64,000 bases of DNA from Antedon mediterranea (Eukaryota; Echinodermata; Crinoidea; Comatulida; Antedonidae). Below are positions 34,735 through 46,394 of this stretch, one piece after another. The notes beneath the pieces are model-generated. The model was given only the letters and a program-made list of their open reading frames with translations. It was not told the origin of the DNA and did no database searches. The stretch lies in contig NC_092672.1 of NCBI RefSeq assembly GCF_964355755.1, positions 15,312,501-15,376,500 of the forward strand. Reading direction: 5' to 3'. The translations under genes and the position numbers were made by a program. Position 1 is the first letter of the stretch, and each line of letters begins with the position of its first letter.

Positions 34735-37613
34735 GTATGTTAAACTAAATGATCCAGAGCATGATCCTATAGAAATAAATGTTGTTATTTTGCAAAGCAT
34801 TGTTTTGTTGAAGCTTTTGTTATTTATTGATCCATGAATAATATGTGGTGGTTAAAATAGGAATTCGTAAAATAGCACAGCTTTTACATTCAGGAAATAA
34901 AACTAAAACGCATAGCATCATAATATACAAAAAAAATGAACCGATGTTTTTTTCACTTTTAAACAATGATTGTACCATCATTGTACTGTTGTACATAGTC
35001 CTATACAAAAATGAGTAAAGAAAATTATTAACAGAAACTTGACGATGAACTTACTCTATAATAATACCAATAAAGAATCAAAGGTAATAATAATCAGCGT
35101 GATTTGATCAGGGAGATTTTACATCTCCCTGATTTGAAATACAGAAGGCATGATACAAAACCAGAGCAACATGTTTTAACTGTATTATATAAACCGTATT
35201 TACGTTACTGTATATTTTTGGCAGCGGAAACGGCGCTCCAAAAGATATACCGTATTTTCCCAACCACATTTGTGGATAAAATTCAGTATTCATAAATTTA
35301 TACTGTATTTTGAGTACCCTTTTCTGCGCCAATAAAAAAAGACCGTTATTTTAATTTGCTGAGTTAAAATGTTGAACATTTAATTTTCACAATGTAATAA
35401 TACTTAATAGTGCACAGGAAGAGACTGTTTATGTAGTTAATTTATGCAAGCATCCACATATTGTTCATTTGGCTAGTAGTCTTTTGTGTCTATTGTCCTT
35501 CTATTCTGCATTATGCTGATTAATTCATTTCTTTGGTTAAGTGAAATGTCAACTTACTATTTTTTTGTAGACATACCGTAGGTTGCATCGTTTAATAATA
35601 TTATAATTGTTATTTTTTTGTAAACAAAATATTGTCCCCTTATAAAATCACAAAAAAATGTTTTTTTTTGCGATGACGTCATTATACGTTTCACATTCAT
35701 TTACGCGAATCTCGCGATGTCAGTGTGCTAGACCATTATCTTTCCGGAAGAAAACGTCATCACGTCAAAAAATTTGAATGATGTGGGTCACCTATTTTTA
35801 TCTTTGCAGTATTTTATCAATCAATCAATTTTAATCTGTTATAGCTCCTCCGAATAAAAAGTGATACCCATGAATGTGTATACTGTACAATGACCCAAAA
35901 TATACAGAATTCACCATATAAAAACAAAATATTATATGATTTTATTCTATAATAATTCTAATAATAATTTTCTGTGCGCAATATTCTAAAGTAAGTAACG
36001 TAATGACGTGCAAGCAAGTGGATTTTGCTGTGCAGATAACTAAACTCGTCAAAGTAGGCCTAACGAGTTCAAGTCTAGTTTAATTCGTTTATTTATTTTA
36101 AATTGTAATATTATTTTAACTTGGATGGCGATCAGTTGATAAGTAATTTTTTTTTTTTAGGGCCAACGTGGCCAATAAGCTTAAGAATGTCTTTTTAAGG
36201 GGTCAAAAAGCTTGCTGAATGCTGCTGGCCTACACCTACCATGTTGTTCGTTTAGGCGACCCACCTAGGCGTATTAAATTAGTCAACAAAGCAAAGACAG
36301 TAGCCTACTATTGTTTTATTCGAATATGCTTTGTTTTATTTATCTTTTAAGAACAATGGCATTTGCGTGTGGCTTTTGTTTCGGAACTGAATATAGTACG
36401 TCCATGAGTTGGGAGGTCTAAGTTACAAAAGTTATTCGAAATTACGGATTACATCTCGGGTCCTCCGTGCGTGGAGTATGTTTTAGTTACCATATGAAGG
36501 AATATATATATTTATTGTAAATATTGTATTTATTTTGACCACTTTGACCCTGGGAAAATAAACGAGGAACATTGGTGGATTTTAGTTTTTTCAATTGTTT
36601 TATTATGAATAGCCTATATAGCATAGACCTACCAGTAACATTTCAAGTTTATTTGTTGTTTATTAGGCCTATTACTATTCTAGCTTTGTTCTCTAAAATG
36701 TAATAACTACGAAACACCCTACTTATCAAACTCTCATAATGGTCATAACTGAAAAACAACTTCAGTATAGTATAGTATAATTAAATAAATCTTTTATAAA
36801 TCTGATTTTCATAAACAGCAGAGCACATGTACATAATATGCATAGGGTGGAAGAACATTTAAAGAAAGAGCCTGTTATTGCTAGGTATGCGCGTAAAACA
36901 AAACAGTCCTTTGTATCCACGGCAGAGCACGTGTACACAATATGCATAGGGTGGAAGAACGTTTAAGGAAACGGTCCTCTGCCGATCCTTTGGATCGTCG
37001 GAGCACATGGCCAAAACAATGTCGTTTCTTAATATGCGCACAACCATGTGACATTGACTGAATTGATAATATAAATTAATGAAGTATTTTATGATGATAA
37101 TCATAAAATAAGGACACACTTAACATATAAACAATGCATACATTTCAAAGAACTAAAATACTGAATCTTCCTAAACATTCAAATCAAGCTATTTAGTATT
37201 ATATTCGGCTATACAAAAAAACCCGTATACGGTACAGTATAGGCTAAATGAAGCCTACGGGGTTTCCCCATTTATTTTATGTATGTATACGTACACGACA
37301 GTATATGTATAGACCGGGGAATAGGTCTACATTATCAGCCGATTTCTTTGTTGTCATAGGACCTGACCCTAAAAACGCATTTTTATCGTTGTGTTCGACG
37401 CAAAATCGATTTCAAAATAGTATTACATTGAACCGCGATGTTCGCGTTAATCGCGTCTTTTTACCGACGTAATAGTAGGCGGTCCTAAGCTTTGAATATT
37501 TAATGAGTACAATTAATGAGCTTGATTAAGACGTTTAACGCGTTAAACGGTCAAAGAAATCTGAACCGCGTTTCACGCATAATTATCGTTTTGAAACATT
37601 TTGACATGACGCC
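32830..37613. mobile_element. Harbinger-like non-autonomous element H2
   Basis: It begins GGCGTCATGTCAAAATGTTT and ends with the complement; the inverted repeats stay recognisable for about 47 bp, including ATGCGTGAAACGCG. TTA flanks both sides (32827-32829, 37614-37616). The 4784-bp body holds no transposase. It shares its termini and a TCCCGCCC-CACT-ATGCTTGACT segment with H1 (1647-7002). It interrupts the LINE at 30241-38726. The body also includes an (ATT)n run and a patch similar to the repeats at 23370-24870. Confidence 0.78.
34680..34733 (+). repeat. (ATT)n microsatellite
   Basis: About 17 uninterrupted ATT units inside H2. Confidence 0.95.
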
Positions 37614-37616
37614 TTA

Positions 37617-38300
37617 ATATCATTGTGGCCCTTAATGCAGACGAATCCAGGTTTTGGTTTCCATAAAATCGAATTATGGTCACTACGACCAAAGGGTGCA
37701 TGAACAACCGGTTCTTCGTAATGTTGATAAAAGTTAGTTATAAGCAAGTCCAGAATATTACCACTGTTGTCCCTAGTTGATGTTTTGACAACTTGTCGAA
37801 GACCAGTTGACGAGCAAAATTGTTTAACTTTCGCGCGGGCTTCGTTAAAATCACCAATGAGAATCGCCGCTGACGGTGATGATGTTCTAATGCTGTCAAC
37901 GGATTCTCTTAAATAACGAAGAAGTGTTGTTTGTGTACTAACTGGTTGTCCAGGGCTGTAATAAATAATACACAAATGTAAGGATGACATGATCCGTGGC
38001 GTTTTTGGTAGCGATACTTTAATCCACATACCTTCCAGAACATCTGGAATAGGAATAGGATTGATTGTGCGAGCTTTGATAGTATCCTTAATTAGTGCAG
38101 CTACGCCACCCCCTATACGATCACTCCGTCCACTACTAAAACAAGAGTATCCGTCGATATTAATTTTGTGTTCGTTTTCTTTATTAGTCCATGATTCACT
38201 AAACAGGCCAATGTCAATATGTTTATCTTCCAAATGCATAGAAATTTCATCAATCTTATTCATTATAGACCGACCATGGATTTGTAAGCATAACTATTGG
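37617..38300 (-). pseudogene. LINE-2 endonuclease (APE type)
   Basis: The open frame contains NKIDEISMHLEDKHIDIGLF, then SESW, GGGVAALI, CIIYYSPGQPV, ILIGDFNEARAKV, LDLLITNFY and FGRSDHNSILW. These include the Glu of the ET/ES motif, the GDFN motif and the SDH motif of the APE endonuclease. The domain is nearly complete. A stop or frameshift lies just upstream of 38270. Its C-terminal end meets the TTA target site of the Harbinger-like element. Confidence 0.88.
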
Positions 38301-39133
38301 AAACTGACTAGGCTTACATTTCCGCTGTTCATCTATTACGCTATAAGTGGTGGATGCTTTTTGTAACGTTCGTAAGTTGTATAGGTTCCGCGTCCTCTTT
38401 TCGATACCGGTAATAGGCCTACAGTTTCATGTATAACAATTAGAAGTCGTCATTACACGTATTCGCCTTTTTGTTCCACCGCGAACTCCCCTCCGTCTCC
38501 AACGCTTACGTTGTTCAACAAATGGGAACTTGGTATGCGGCGGTGCACCTGTGTTGAGCTTGAATGCATTCCTTGCATACAAGACTTGTTTGCGTAACAC
38601 TGCCTGATTGGTACGGCTAAACATTTCATACAGTAATACTGTAGCACCAAAAACACCAAACAACACCAAAAATACCCTCAAAACGACATCAAAATGAAAC
38701 AGAAATGTTAAAAAACGATGAAACAAAAGTTATATACAGTACAAAAACCACATATGTACGTATATGCTGGTCGGAGAGCCGCTAAATTAGCGCTGCCGAG
38801 TCAAGTACGTCTACTCCCTTTGACGTCAACTATTAATGATGGTACAGGTACAGTTTAGTTCTTGTCTGTAGGTTCCGATTTAACTATAAAGCAATTAAGA
38901 AATTTCAAAATATCAATTCTACAAACTTCCATTGTTTTGTGTTTCAGTCGCTTCTCGTATTACTTTTATTCTGTTGGCTACAAATGTGTGGTACCTTGCT
39001 TTATCATTAGCGATGTAAGAAGGAATGGCGGTGCTATCGGTCCAATAGAACAAACAAGATTGTTTTACATTAAGACGTTAGCTCATTTTGTACAGCAAAT
39101 TTACTTTCACAGCCATAGTTGCTGCCGTCAATA

Positions 39134-39998
39134 GAGAGAAATGGTGAACCGCGATGACGTCACTCAAATTTCACCGAGTGGGTATAGATTGTAAACAAAC
39201 CATTTCTCGCCACATGTTTTTGTATGGGAAATTCCGATGGGTTGAGTTAAAAAGGTAGTTAGAAAAGAACGTTTAAAACACACGTAATAGCAGTATCTTT
39301 TTTTTTTGCAACACCCTTAACAATTTTAATGTTATATGGGCAAATCTTAACATATTTTATTTCAATTTGGATTGAATTAAGACGCGTTTTTGTTATATAC
39401 TGTACCACCCAGCTCTAGGCCCTAGATAGTTTCGCTGATGCTGTGTTGACCTCGAGTAGGCATACTCGAGCAAGCCTACTCGAGCGAGCCTAGCACGGAT
39501 TATCGGTTATTATAATAATAATAATAATATTGGAAATTCTTTATTGCATACTGTACTACTTTCTACTACTTTAGCTAGGGTGCTGCTAGGCCTCTCCTAG
39601 CTAGGTAGTAAGACTAAATAGAGCATCTCTAGTAGACACGTAGGCCTAGCATTTAGTTTCAGCTTGACAACTGCCATTTTGTTATGTGGCTAGTGATGCT
39701 TCCTGCCGGGGGGCTACCGCCAGTAATGAATACTCGATAAGACCATTCTACTATAATACTATAGGCCTAGTCTAGTGTAGACCTACAGATAGATATGAGA
39801 TATTTTTAGGAATATGATTGTGAATGATGGATGACTAAATACACAAATAGAAAAAGAATTATGAGCGATACACAGCAACAACATTGGTTAGACGACGCCA
39901 TGATTCACGTGTATAAACATAGGAAATGTGCCGCCCTCAACGGTTTGTTATGATTTTATACCCACTCGGATTTTAGACGTCGGTTCGCCATTTCTCTC
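39134..39998. mobile_element. TA-flanked MITE with internal TIRs
   Basis: The left end GAGAGAAATGGTGAACCG and the right end (inward GAGAGAAATGGCGAACCG) are inverted repeats, followed on both sides by a GAGTGGGTATA block about 30 bp further in. TA at 39132-39133 and 39999-40000 suggests a Tc1/mariner-type target, although AATA/TATT symmetry blurs the exact edge. No ORF is present. Confidence 0.65.
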
Positions 39999-40021
39999 TA
40001 TTCCATTTTTGGTATTGTGAA

Positions 40022-40290
40022 CGTATTCTTGCCTGTCATTTCATTTCATTATTTATTTGGTCTATTTAAGTATATACAAAACAAAAAAACTGAAATTAGA
40101 GAGACCAGGGTCAACCTAAGTGAACTGTAATTAAGTAATCACTGTAGCTGAGCCGGTTGACCCAACCCCAAAGTCAGTTTACACATAAAAGACATAAAGA
40201 CAAAATACAGTTACAGCGAAACAGAAACATTTACTGACTGTCTTGGGTAACTAACACAACTGGGTACAAGCAAGATTACCAAAGTGAACT
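40022..40290 (-). mobile_element. CR1/L2-type LINE 3' end fragment
   Basis: On the minus strand the piece runs through GACCCTGGTCTCTCTAATTT to ATAAATAATGAAATGAAATG, a simple-repeat tail like that of other CR1-like LINEs. No coding remains. Confidence 0.5.
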
Positions 40291-40299
40291 GGTATATAG

Positions 40300-42462
40300 C
40301 AGTGGCGGATCTAGCGGGGGGCGTGTGGGGCGTACGCCCCCCCTATGTTTTAAAGATTTTTTTTTTTTTTTTTTTAAATTATATAGATTTTAAAAACACG
40401 TATCATTTTCATAGTGAAAATAGTACGTCGGAGCACATCGTCAGCTTGATCGCATTTCACCAAGCATGTACGTCGACATCCTTTGTGTACTATCAATCTC
40501 TAGCGTTACCAACGATCATTCACAGTTAAGTGTAAAACTAAAAGGAGCAAGTTGATAAAAGCCACGTGGTGAGCTTGGTCGCGTTTTACTAAGCAGTTCG
40601 GCATCCTTTGTGATCGTCACTCCCGTATTGTAGAGTAGCGGTACGTACCTCCGACGATCAATAGAGTTTATGAAGTCACATGGTCAGTGCTACACTACGC
40701 GCCCATTTATTAAATACAATAAAAACAAAGGCTAGGACTGTAGTGCCTATGAAAATTATCCCGTTACGTTAGGCCTATATTTTATTAAAACATATTACTA
40801 TTAAAATATTAACAATGCTGCATGCAGAATTTCATGACCCTTGTAGTGTTTTATTTGCTTTTCCGTCGATGATTCTCATAAACAAATCGCGATGACAAAA
40901 GGGGTGTTTTGTTTTTTTCAAATCACTAAATATAATGTAATGATGATCGAGCCGGACCGCTAATTTTTAAACGATCGTCTAAACCAGGTCGTTGAATATG
41001 CCGTGATTTTAATTGTCAAAAACATGATCGTCAGTCGATGGCTCGGAGTTTCGATAAATCTCGCGTCGCATTGTTGCGTGGTGGTGGAAAACACTCTCAG
41101 CAAGTTTGCTTCATTAATATGAATGAGACTCTGTGACGACCCGCTTTAACGTGACGTCATTTTACTTTAGCTGCTTGGATGCGAAGAAGTAGTCACCGCG
41201 ATCGACCCGGCGGCGATTTTTTTTTTCGTACATAAGTTGGGGACCCCTCATGAAACGTCACAAAATAATCATGAATAATTCATCAGTTAATTTGTTGTTC
41301 CGTGTGCACCCAAGCATATAGCAACAAGAAGTGATTACACGCACAACTAAACTGCGATACGATTCTTTCTACAGTAGGCCTAGGATTCTAGGTCAATTCA
41401 CGTGATTGCCTTCGCGCACTCTTCTTCACACACACACCACTATGCAAAATGTGTCGAGGCTAATCGACAGCTAGGCAAGACATTAAACTAAGTAGTAATT
41501 GGACATAGCCCAAAGAAAGCTTAGCCCCACAAGAATAAAAAATGTGTATAATTTGTGTACTGTAATTTTTTAATTCTGCTATTTTATTATCAAACAATAT
41601 GCATGTACTCAAAGGAACTTTAAAAATGCGCGTATATGAACACATGAGATGGGAAGATTAGACCCACGAGAATAAAAAATGTATTTTTGTGTAATGTTTA
41701 TTGTTTAATTTTGCTGACTTATTACTCGGACTGTGTCATACCTAACACACACGTCACACACACACCCACACAGCGAGCTTAGAACACAGCTACTACTAGA
41801 ATAGACATGGGTTTAGAGACTAATAATTAGGCCTAATAGTATCAATAGAAAATATAATTTTAACACGTAATTCTTTTGTAATAAATTATATTAATAACAC
41901 CATAAACTAAAGGCTGATTATTTCGACAATCCACACAAAACGCCGCTATTTTTTTATGAAATCCCACGCGGCAACCACAGCGGAGATTAGGCCTAGAATC
42001 GTACCGCACTTGTGTAATCACTTCTTGTTGCTATACGTTTGGGTGGAACAAGAAAATTTAACTGATGAATTATTCATGTTTATTTTGTGACGTTTCATGA
42101 GGGGGTCCCCAACTTATGTACGAAAAAAAAAATCGCGACCCGGCGCGCGTGTAAGAAAATAATACCGGCCTAGGCTAGGACAAGTTTATGCTTATATAAA
42201 AGCTGAAAAACATCGTCGCGTTGTAAAAATTTAGATGTAAAGTACAGGCAAGTTGTTATCTTGCTTTGGTACCCTAGGTAAGTATCAGCTGCATGTTCCA
42301 CATGTCGTAATTTGCGAGCTTTAGAGTGTTTGGTAAATGACATTATGAATTGTTTGTAAATCGTTTTAAACGACTTACAATGCGCTAGAACGCCAAAATT
42401 TCCAGTTGCCTTCGCTCACAAAGCTACGCCCCCCCTATTTCTAAATCCTGGATCCGCCCCTG
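40300..42462. mobile_element. hAT-like element, probable 5-bp target site
   Basis: It starts CAGTGGCGGATCTAG and ends CTGGATCCGCCCCTG, inverted repeats that go on into a GGGGGGCGTA block on both sides (near 40326 and 42424). TATAG precedes the left CAG and follows the right CTG (40295-40299, 42463-42467), a 5-bp duplication as in the hAT5 group; no 8-bp match is seen. No transposase ORF remains. A Mutator-like MITE is nested at 41213-42136. Confidence 0.75.
41213..42136. mobile_element. Mutator-like (MULE) MITE with long TIRs
   Basis: Both ends begin GCGATTTTTTTTTTCGTACA and the inverted repeats extend about 135 bp with few differences (shared AAGTTGGGGACCCC, ATGAATAATTCATCAGTTAA, AGCAACAAGAAGTGATTACA). 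A perfect 9-bp duplication, GACCCGGCG, flanks the element (41204-41212, 42137-42145). Long TIRs with a 9-bp target site fit Mutator-like elements. The 924-bp body is non-coding. Confidence 0.82.
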
Positions 42463-42779
42463 TATAGCATCTAGGAATAGGAACTTTTTTTAAATTTATA
42501 ATTCCCAGCAATGTTTGAACTGTATATATGAACTGTTTTATAAGTTGTTTTGTGACTGTGCAATTTGGTAGTAGTCACTAATACTGTACATTTAAAAGTA
42601 ACACATCCAAATGCCAACTTTAAGTCAATGGCTACCAGATGTCTCTGTGAGACGGTTATTTGAACCAGTACCAGTGTTGTACGAAAAAACTAAAAAGAAC
42701 CATCATCTATATAAAAATTGCACAAAGTTATAATCAATCATTATAGTAAAATAAATCTTAAATCAGAAATATTCATTAT

Positions 42780-42878
42780 TTAAATATATATATATATATG
42801 ATAAATTTATACAGTGTTAACGTTAGTCATTATTATTTAATCTTAAAATATAATAATATAATATATATATATATATAT
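42780..42878 (+). repeat. (TA)n-rich stretch leading into the tRNA array
   Basis: TA runs at about 42784-42799 and 42855-42878. Similar TATATATA linkers separate some of the following 354-364-bp units. Confidence 0.8.
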
Positions 42879-42990
42879 AAACACAGTAGGCAAAGAACAT
42901 TAATTCTAAACCGCCCGGTGATATACTGAAATTTAATTAATTAATTTGAAACGATAAAGATGAGGAAATCTGTCAGAATGAGAAAAAGTC

Positions 42991-43061
42991 GCCCCAACCG
43001 AGACTCGAACTCGGACCGTCTGCTTGATATGCAGTTGCCCTAACCATTAGACCACTGGGGC
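42991..43061 (-). tRNA. tRNA with anticodon ATC (nominally Asp), copy 1
   Basis: The 71-nt minus-strand sequence folds as a cloverleaf: 7-bp acceptor stem (GCCCCAG with TTGGGGC, one G-T pair), D arm with A-box-like TGGTCTAATGGTTA, anticodon arm CTGC-ATATCAA-GCAG, and a 5-bp T stem around TTCGAGT with B-box-like AGTTCGAGTCT. Loop position 33 is T and 34-36 are ATC, which would read GAT. The 27-43 pair is A-A. The next base (position 73) is G, as in tRNA-Asp, and a T5 Pol III terminator follows within 3 nt. A34 is very unusual for an Asp tRNA, which normally has GTC, so it could be a pseudo-tRNA or tRNA-derived repeat. Confidence 0.75.
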
Positions 43062-43344
43062 TTTCATGGTATTGTTCAAACTCGATTGGATAGCGACTCT
43101 TTAACATTCTCGGCGTGATACGGCGGAACAGCACTAGTCCTCAGTTGTACACACGTACAACAGAGATCAAATTGATACGCCCTCATCTTACAGTATTTTT
43201 ATTCACGAGGCGGGATCTCCGAAGAGATACATAAACACAGTAGGCAAAGAACATTAATTCTAAACCGCCCGGTGATATACTGAAATTTAATTAATTAATT
43301 TGAAACGATAAAGATGAGGAAATCTGTGAGAATGAGAAAAAGTC

Positions 43345-43415
43345 GCCTCAACCGAGACTCGAACTCGGACCGTCTGCTTGATATGCAGTTGCCCTAACCA
43401 TTAGACCACTGGGGC
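43345..43415 (-). tRNA. tRNA with anticodon ATC, copy 2 (acceptor mismatch)
   Basis: It is identical to copy 1 except that the fourth base of the plus-strand copy is T, giving TTGAGGC at the 3' end of the tRNA and a C-A mismatch in the acceptor stem. The T5 terminator is kept. This copy is the least likely to be functional. Confidence 0.65.
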
Positions 43416-43708
43416 TTTCATGGTATTGTTCAAACTCGATTGGATAGCGACTCTTTAACATTCTCGGCGTGATACGGCGGAACAGCACTAGTCCTCAGTT
43501 GTACACACGCACAACAGAGATCAAATTGATACGCCCTCATCTTACAGTATTTTTATTCACGAGGCGGGATCTCCGAAGAGATACTTTTATATATATAAAC
43601 ACAGTAGGCAAAGAACATTAATTCTAAACCGTCCGGTGATATACTGAAATTTAATTAATTAATTTGAAACGATAAAGATGAGGAAATCTGTGAGAATGAG
43701 AAAAAGTC

Positions 43709-43779
43709 GCCCCAACCGAGACTCGAACTCGGACCGTCTGCTTGATATGCAGTTGCCCTAACCATTAGACCACTGGGGC
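43709..43779 (-). tRNA. tRNA with anticodon ATC, copy 3
   Basis: The sequence is the same as copy 1, with an intact acceptor stem, the ATATCAA anticodon loop, A and B boxes and the nearby T5 terminator. Protein-like readings across it (such as SPSGLMVRATAYQADGPSS) are just the tRNA read in frame. Confidence 0.75.
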
Positions 43780-44039
43780 TTTCATGGTATTGTTCAAACT
43801 CGATTGGATAGCGACTCTTTAACATTCTCGGCGTGGTACGGCGGAACAGCACTAGTCCTCAGTTGTACACACGCGCAACAGAGATCAAATTGATACGCCC
43901 TCATTTTACAGTATTTTTATTCACGAGGCGGGATATCCGAAGAGATACTTTTATATATATAAACACAGTAGGCAAAGAACATTAATTCTAAACCGCCCGG
44001 TGATATACTGAAATTTAATTAATTCATTTGAAACGATAT

Positions 44040-45740
44040 ATATATATAGGTTTAAAATAGATTATTATAATAAAGCAACAATAATTCCAATTAAAGTACA
44101 ATTATTTTGGTTTAATTTATTTATTCAAGTCTTATTGGACTAGGTAGAGTTGAATTCGCATAACAGTTAGTCCCACATCTAGGTACACTGTACTTGTTGA
44201 ATGTACGCAATCTTCTTTCGGGCTTGGTGTTTTCAGGAATCCAAGTAAAATATCCAGATGTCACCATCACCATAGTTGACCGAAACTACCATGTAACACG
44301 ATAGCAATCATGGCTAACTATAGGATGATACAATTTTCTGTATATGTTAAATGTGCTTGTTCGGTGTAACTGCCAATTCACTATTTTGTTTTTATTTGTG
44401 TTACGTTGCATTCAATACAAATGTCTACAGGGGAAGCTTCAATTGGGGGACAGGAAACACTCTCAGAGCCAGAACACTTCAATGCTAATATTAATGTTAT
44501 ATATTTACCTTGTATTGTTCCTTCGTATGTTACTAATATTATTCAACGTCATTTCTTGAATTTATTTTATTTAAATGAGTAAAATTTTATTTGATAAACA
44601 CTTGCAACAAACTACTTAATTTGACAACGCAAAAACAAACTACCAATAAACACCTCACCTATCCCTGGCAACATTGTTTACATTTTATGAAATGAAAGTA
44701 TCAAAAAATAAAAAATAAAATTTGATATTGATCATTTTAGAATAAATGTATAACCACTGTAGACATGTAACAATATCTTATAGTATGTTCATCTGCATTT
44801 TTAAAATCATGTTTTCTCATGACAAACTTTATATACTGTTGTTGGCATTCACAGCAATACTTACAATGTGTTTCTAGGGTACATGAAAACAATGTGTTTG
44901 AATTACACATCCTTCATGGTTAACAAATTCTATCATCCTTATAAAGTGGCAATTCAGGAAGTAATACATAGGATTTCCTAAGATACCCAATGAGAACAAT
45001 TTATCAAGAAAATCAGATTATATTAAAGTATTTACTTAAGGGTAGGTTAAACTTGATATATCTATTTGTTTACCTTGGCTTTGCATATACAGAATGGAAG
45101 CAAATTTTTTTTTATTGTGTATGTGTTTGTAAAGGTGTTGTACATCTACCATCTTAATTTGTGATTTTTGATGGAAATTAAGGCTTAGTATATCCAGACC
45201 CATGGCGTTGTGTACAACGTTAATAAAAAAAGTCAAATTATAAACAGCAAAGAAAAAAATCAGATACAGAGCGTAAGCCTTATTGTTACAATGATATTGT
45301 CCTCTACATGCCCATTTACACTAGGACAATAATGATCAACGATAAATAGATAAGCCTGCACTTTCTTAAATAAAACAAAAGAAATTAGTCAGAAATGTTT
45401 ATTTTCAGTGTCTAACAAAGAAGCAACTTCTGTCAACTTATTTTACTCAAGGAAGCTGCTAATTAGCAAATTAATGAGCATAACTACAGCTATGAACTTA
45501 TGATATATACTATTTTAGCATTAACAACCCATAAAAATAAAGATTCTAAGTTATGCTTTTAAAAGAAGTAGATACTTATTTCATTTCATTTTTAGTCGCG
45601 TGCGACTCTACAGCTCACTATGTTGGTCGGTTGGTCAGTAGGTCAATAAACACTAACTTGAGCACATGATTGCAGCCATGTAATGGCCTTGTTCATTCAG
45701 TTATTTGACCAACAAACCATAAGCTAAAATATACAGAGAT
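44040..45740. other. No recognised gene
   Basis: AT-rich sequence with scattered short frames that resemble nothing known. An AGACCCATGGCGTTGTGTAC stretch near 45197 recalls the M1/M2 terminus but lacks the rest of it. Confidence 0.5.
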
Positions 45741-45744
45741 AAAT

Positions 45745-46010
45745 TGGAATTTTGGTTTATAATCTATGACCAATCATTGAAATTCATAAAATCGCGCGTA
45801 AGTCACGTTGCGCAACTCTGACGTCATTCAAAATATGGAGGTGCACAACTTCAGGTAAATGTCCATATGATGACAAAGTTATATATATGATATAGTTACA
45901 AGCAATAGGGCATATGCTGCGCACAAAAATCCGGAAAAGAAAGAAGAATAAAGATGAAAAACTAGATTTGAACTCGTCACTTTGACGAGTTCGGGTTATC
46001 CGCGCAAAGG
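45745..46010 (+). repeat. Dispersed repeat R2, copy 4
   Basis: It shares ACCAATCATTGAAATTCATA, AAATCGCGCGTAAGTCACGT, TGACAAAGTTATATA and GACGAGTTCGGGTTATCCGC with the copy at 19930-20175, in the same orientation and with the same order of blocks. Confidence 0.75.
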
Positions 46011-46203
46011 CAACATGCACATACTTTAAACTATATGAACTTCGACAAATATTATGCCATCCTATGACATGAATTAAACATGTTTACAGTGCTGAATTGT
46101 ACCTATTTTGTAGCATACAGCATATTACAGAATACACTGTTATATGTATCTTGAAAATATTCTTTTTTCCAAACCAATAATTAGTAAAAACTAACCTTGA
46201 CAG

Positions 46204-46234
46204 TTTCGCTGTCCTGATCGGACAGCTTCTTCAG
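46204..46234 (-). ncRNA. Hammerhead-like core hairpin, probably incomplete
   Basis: On the minus strand the order is CTGAAGA, a 7-bp stem GCTGTCC / GGACAGC with loop GATCA, then GAAA. CUGANGA, stem II and GAAA are two thirds of the hammerhead ribozyme core. I could not find the matching stem III strand and the cleavage triplet in the flanks, so self-cleavage is not supported. This motif is often seen in Penelope-like element ends. Confidence 0.3.
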
Positions 46235-46394
46235 AAATAATGGCGATCTATCATCAAACAGACTGACCTCTAGAGGGCCTATTCTGTTTTATGCGCGTGT
46301 GCGCGCGTAACTTCTTGTAAAACATGCCATTTTCAATCCATAGAAAGTTGACCCATGATATGACTTGAATTTTCACCAAGTGTCAATAGAAAAT

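Larger units (their letters stand above)
30241..38726 (-). mobile_element. Second LINE (CR1/L2-type), split by two insertions
   Basis: Read on the minus strand: a basic N-terminal segment (RKRWRRRGVRGGTKRRIRV, about 38530-38450), an APE endonuclease (38263-37617), then a Harbinger-like insertion (37613-32830), the linker and start of RT (32826-32008), a smaller insertion (32007-31163), and the rest of RT to 30308. The 3' end has an AATAATAATAATAA tail near 30241-30270. Across the Harbinger-like element the reading resumes exactly as NDIKSFRPFSESACNRFGQW after removal of one TTA. Across the smaller insertion about 80-85 codons of RT are missing. Confidence 0.85.
42879..44037 (-). repeat. Tandem array: three full 354-364-bp tRNA-bearing units and a truncated fourth
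   Basis: Units begin with AAACACAGTAGGCAAAGAAC at 42879, 43233, 43597 and 43961. The first three are complete and nearly identical; the fourth stops after about 77 bp in a TA run. Each full unit carries one minus-strand tRNA-like gene near its centre plus conserved flanks, so the array grew by recent tandem duplication. Confidence 0.95.

Noticed and set aside
38427-38726. Membrane protein (hydrophobic N-terminus in a 99-codon minus-strand frame)
   Set aside because: Its basic end KRWRRRGVRGGTKRRIRV and its place just before the endonuclease fit the 5' part of LINE-2; the hydrophobic part is probably 5' UTR.
40300-42467. 8-bp hAT target-site duplication
   Set aside because: The eight flanking bases differ (GTATATAG and TATAGCAT); only the 5-bp TATAG next to each end matches.
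43655-43852. Minus-strand 65-codon frame
   Set aside because: It is a read-through of the third tRNA-like gene and its flanks.
46190-46260. Complete hammerhead ribozyme
   Set aside because: CUGANGA, stem II and GAAA are present, but no strand pairing after GAAA and no cleavage triplet at the right place could be found on either side.
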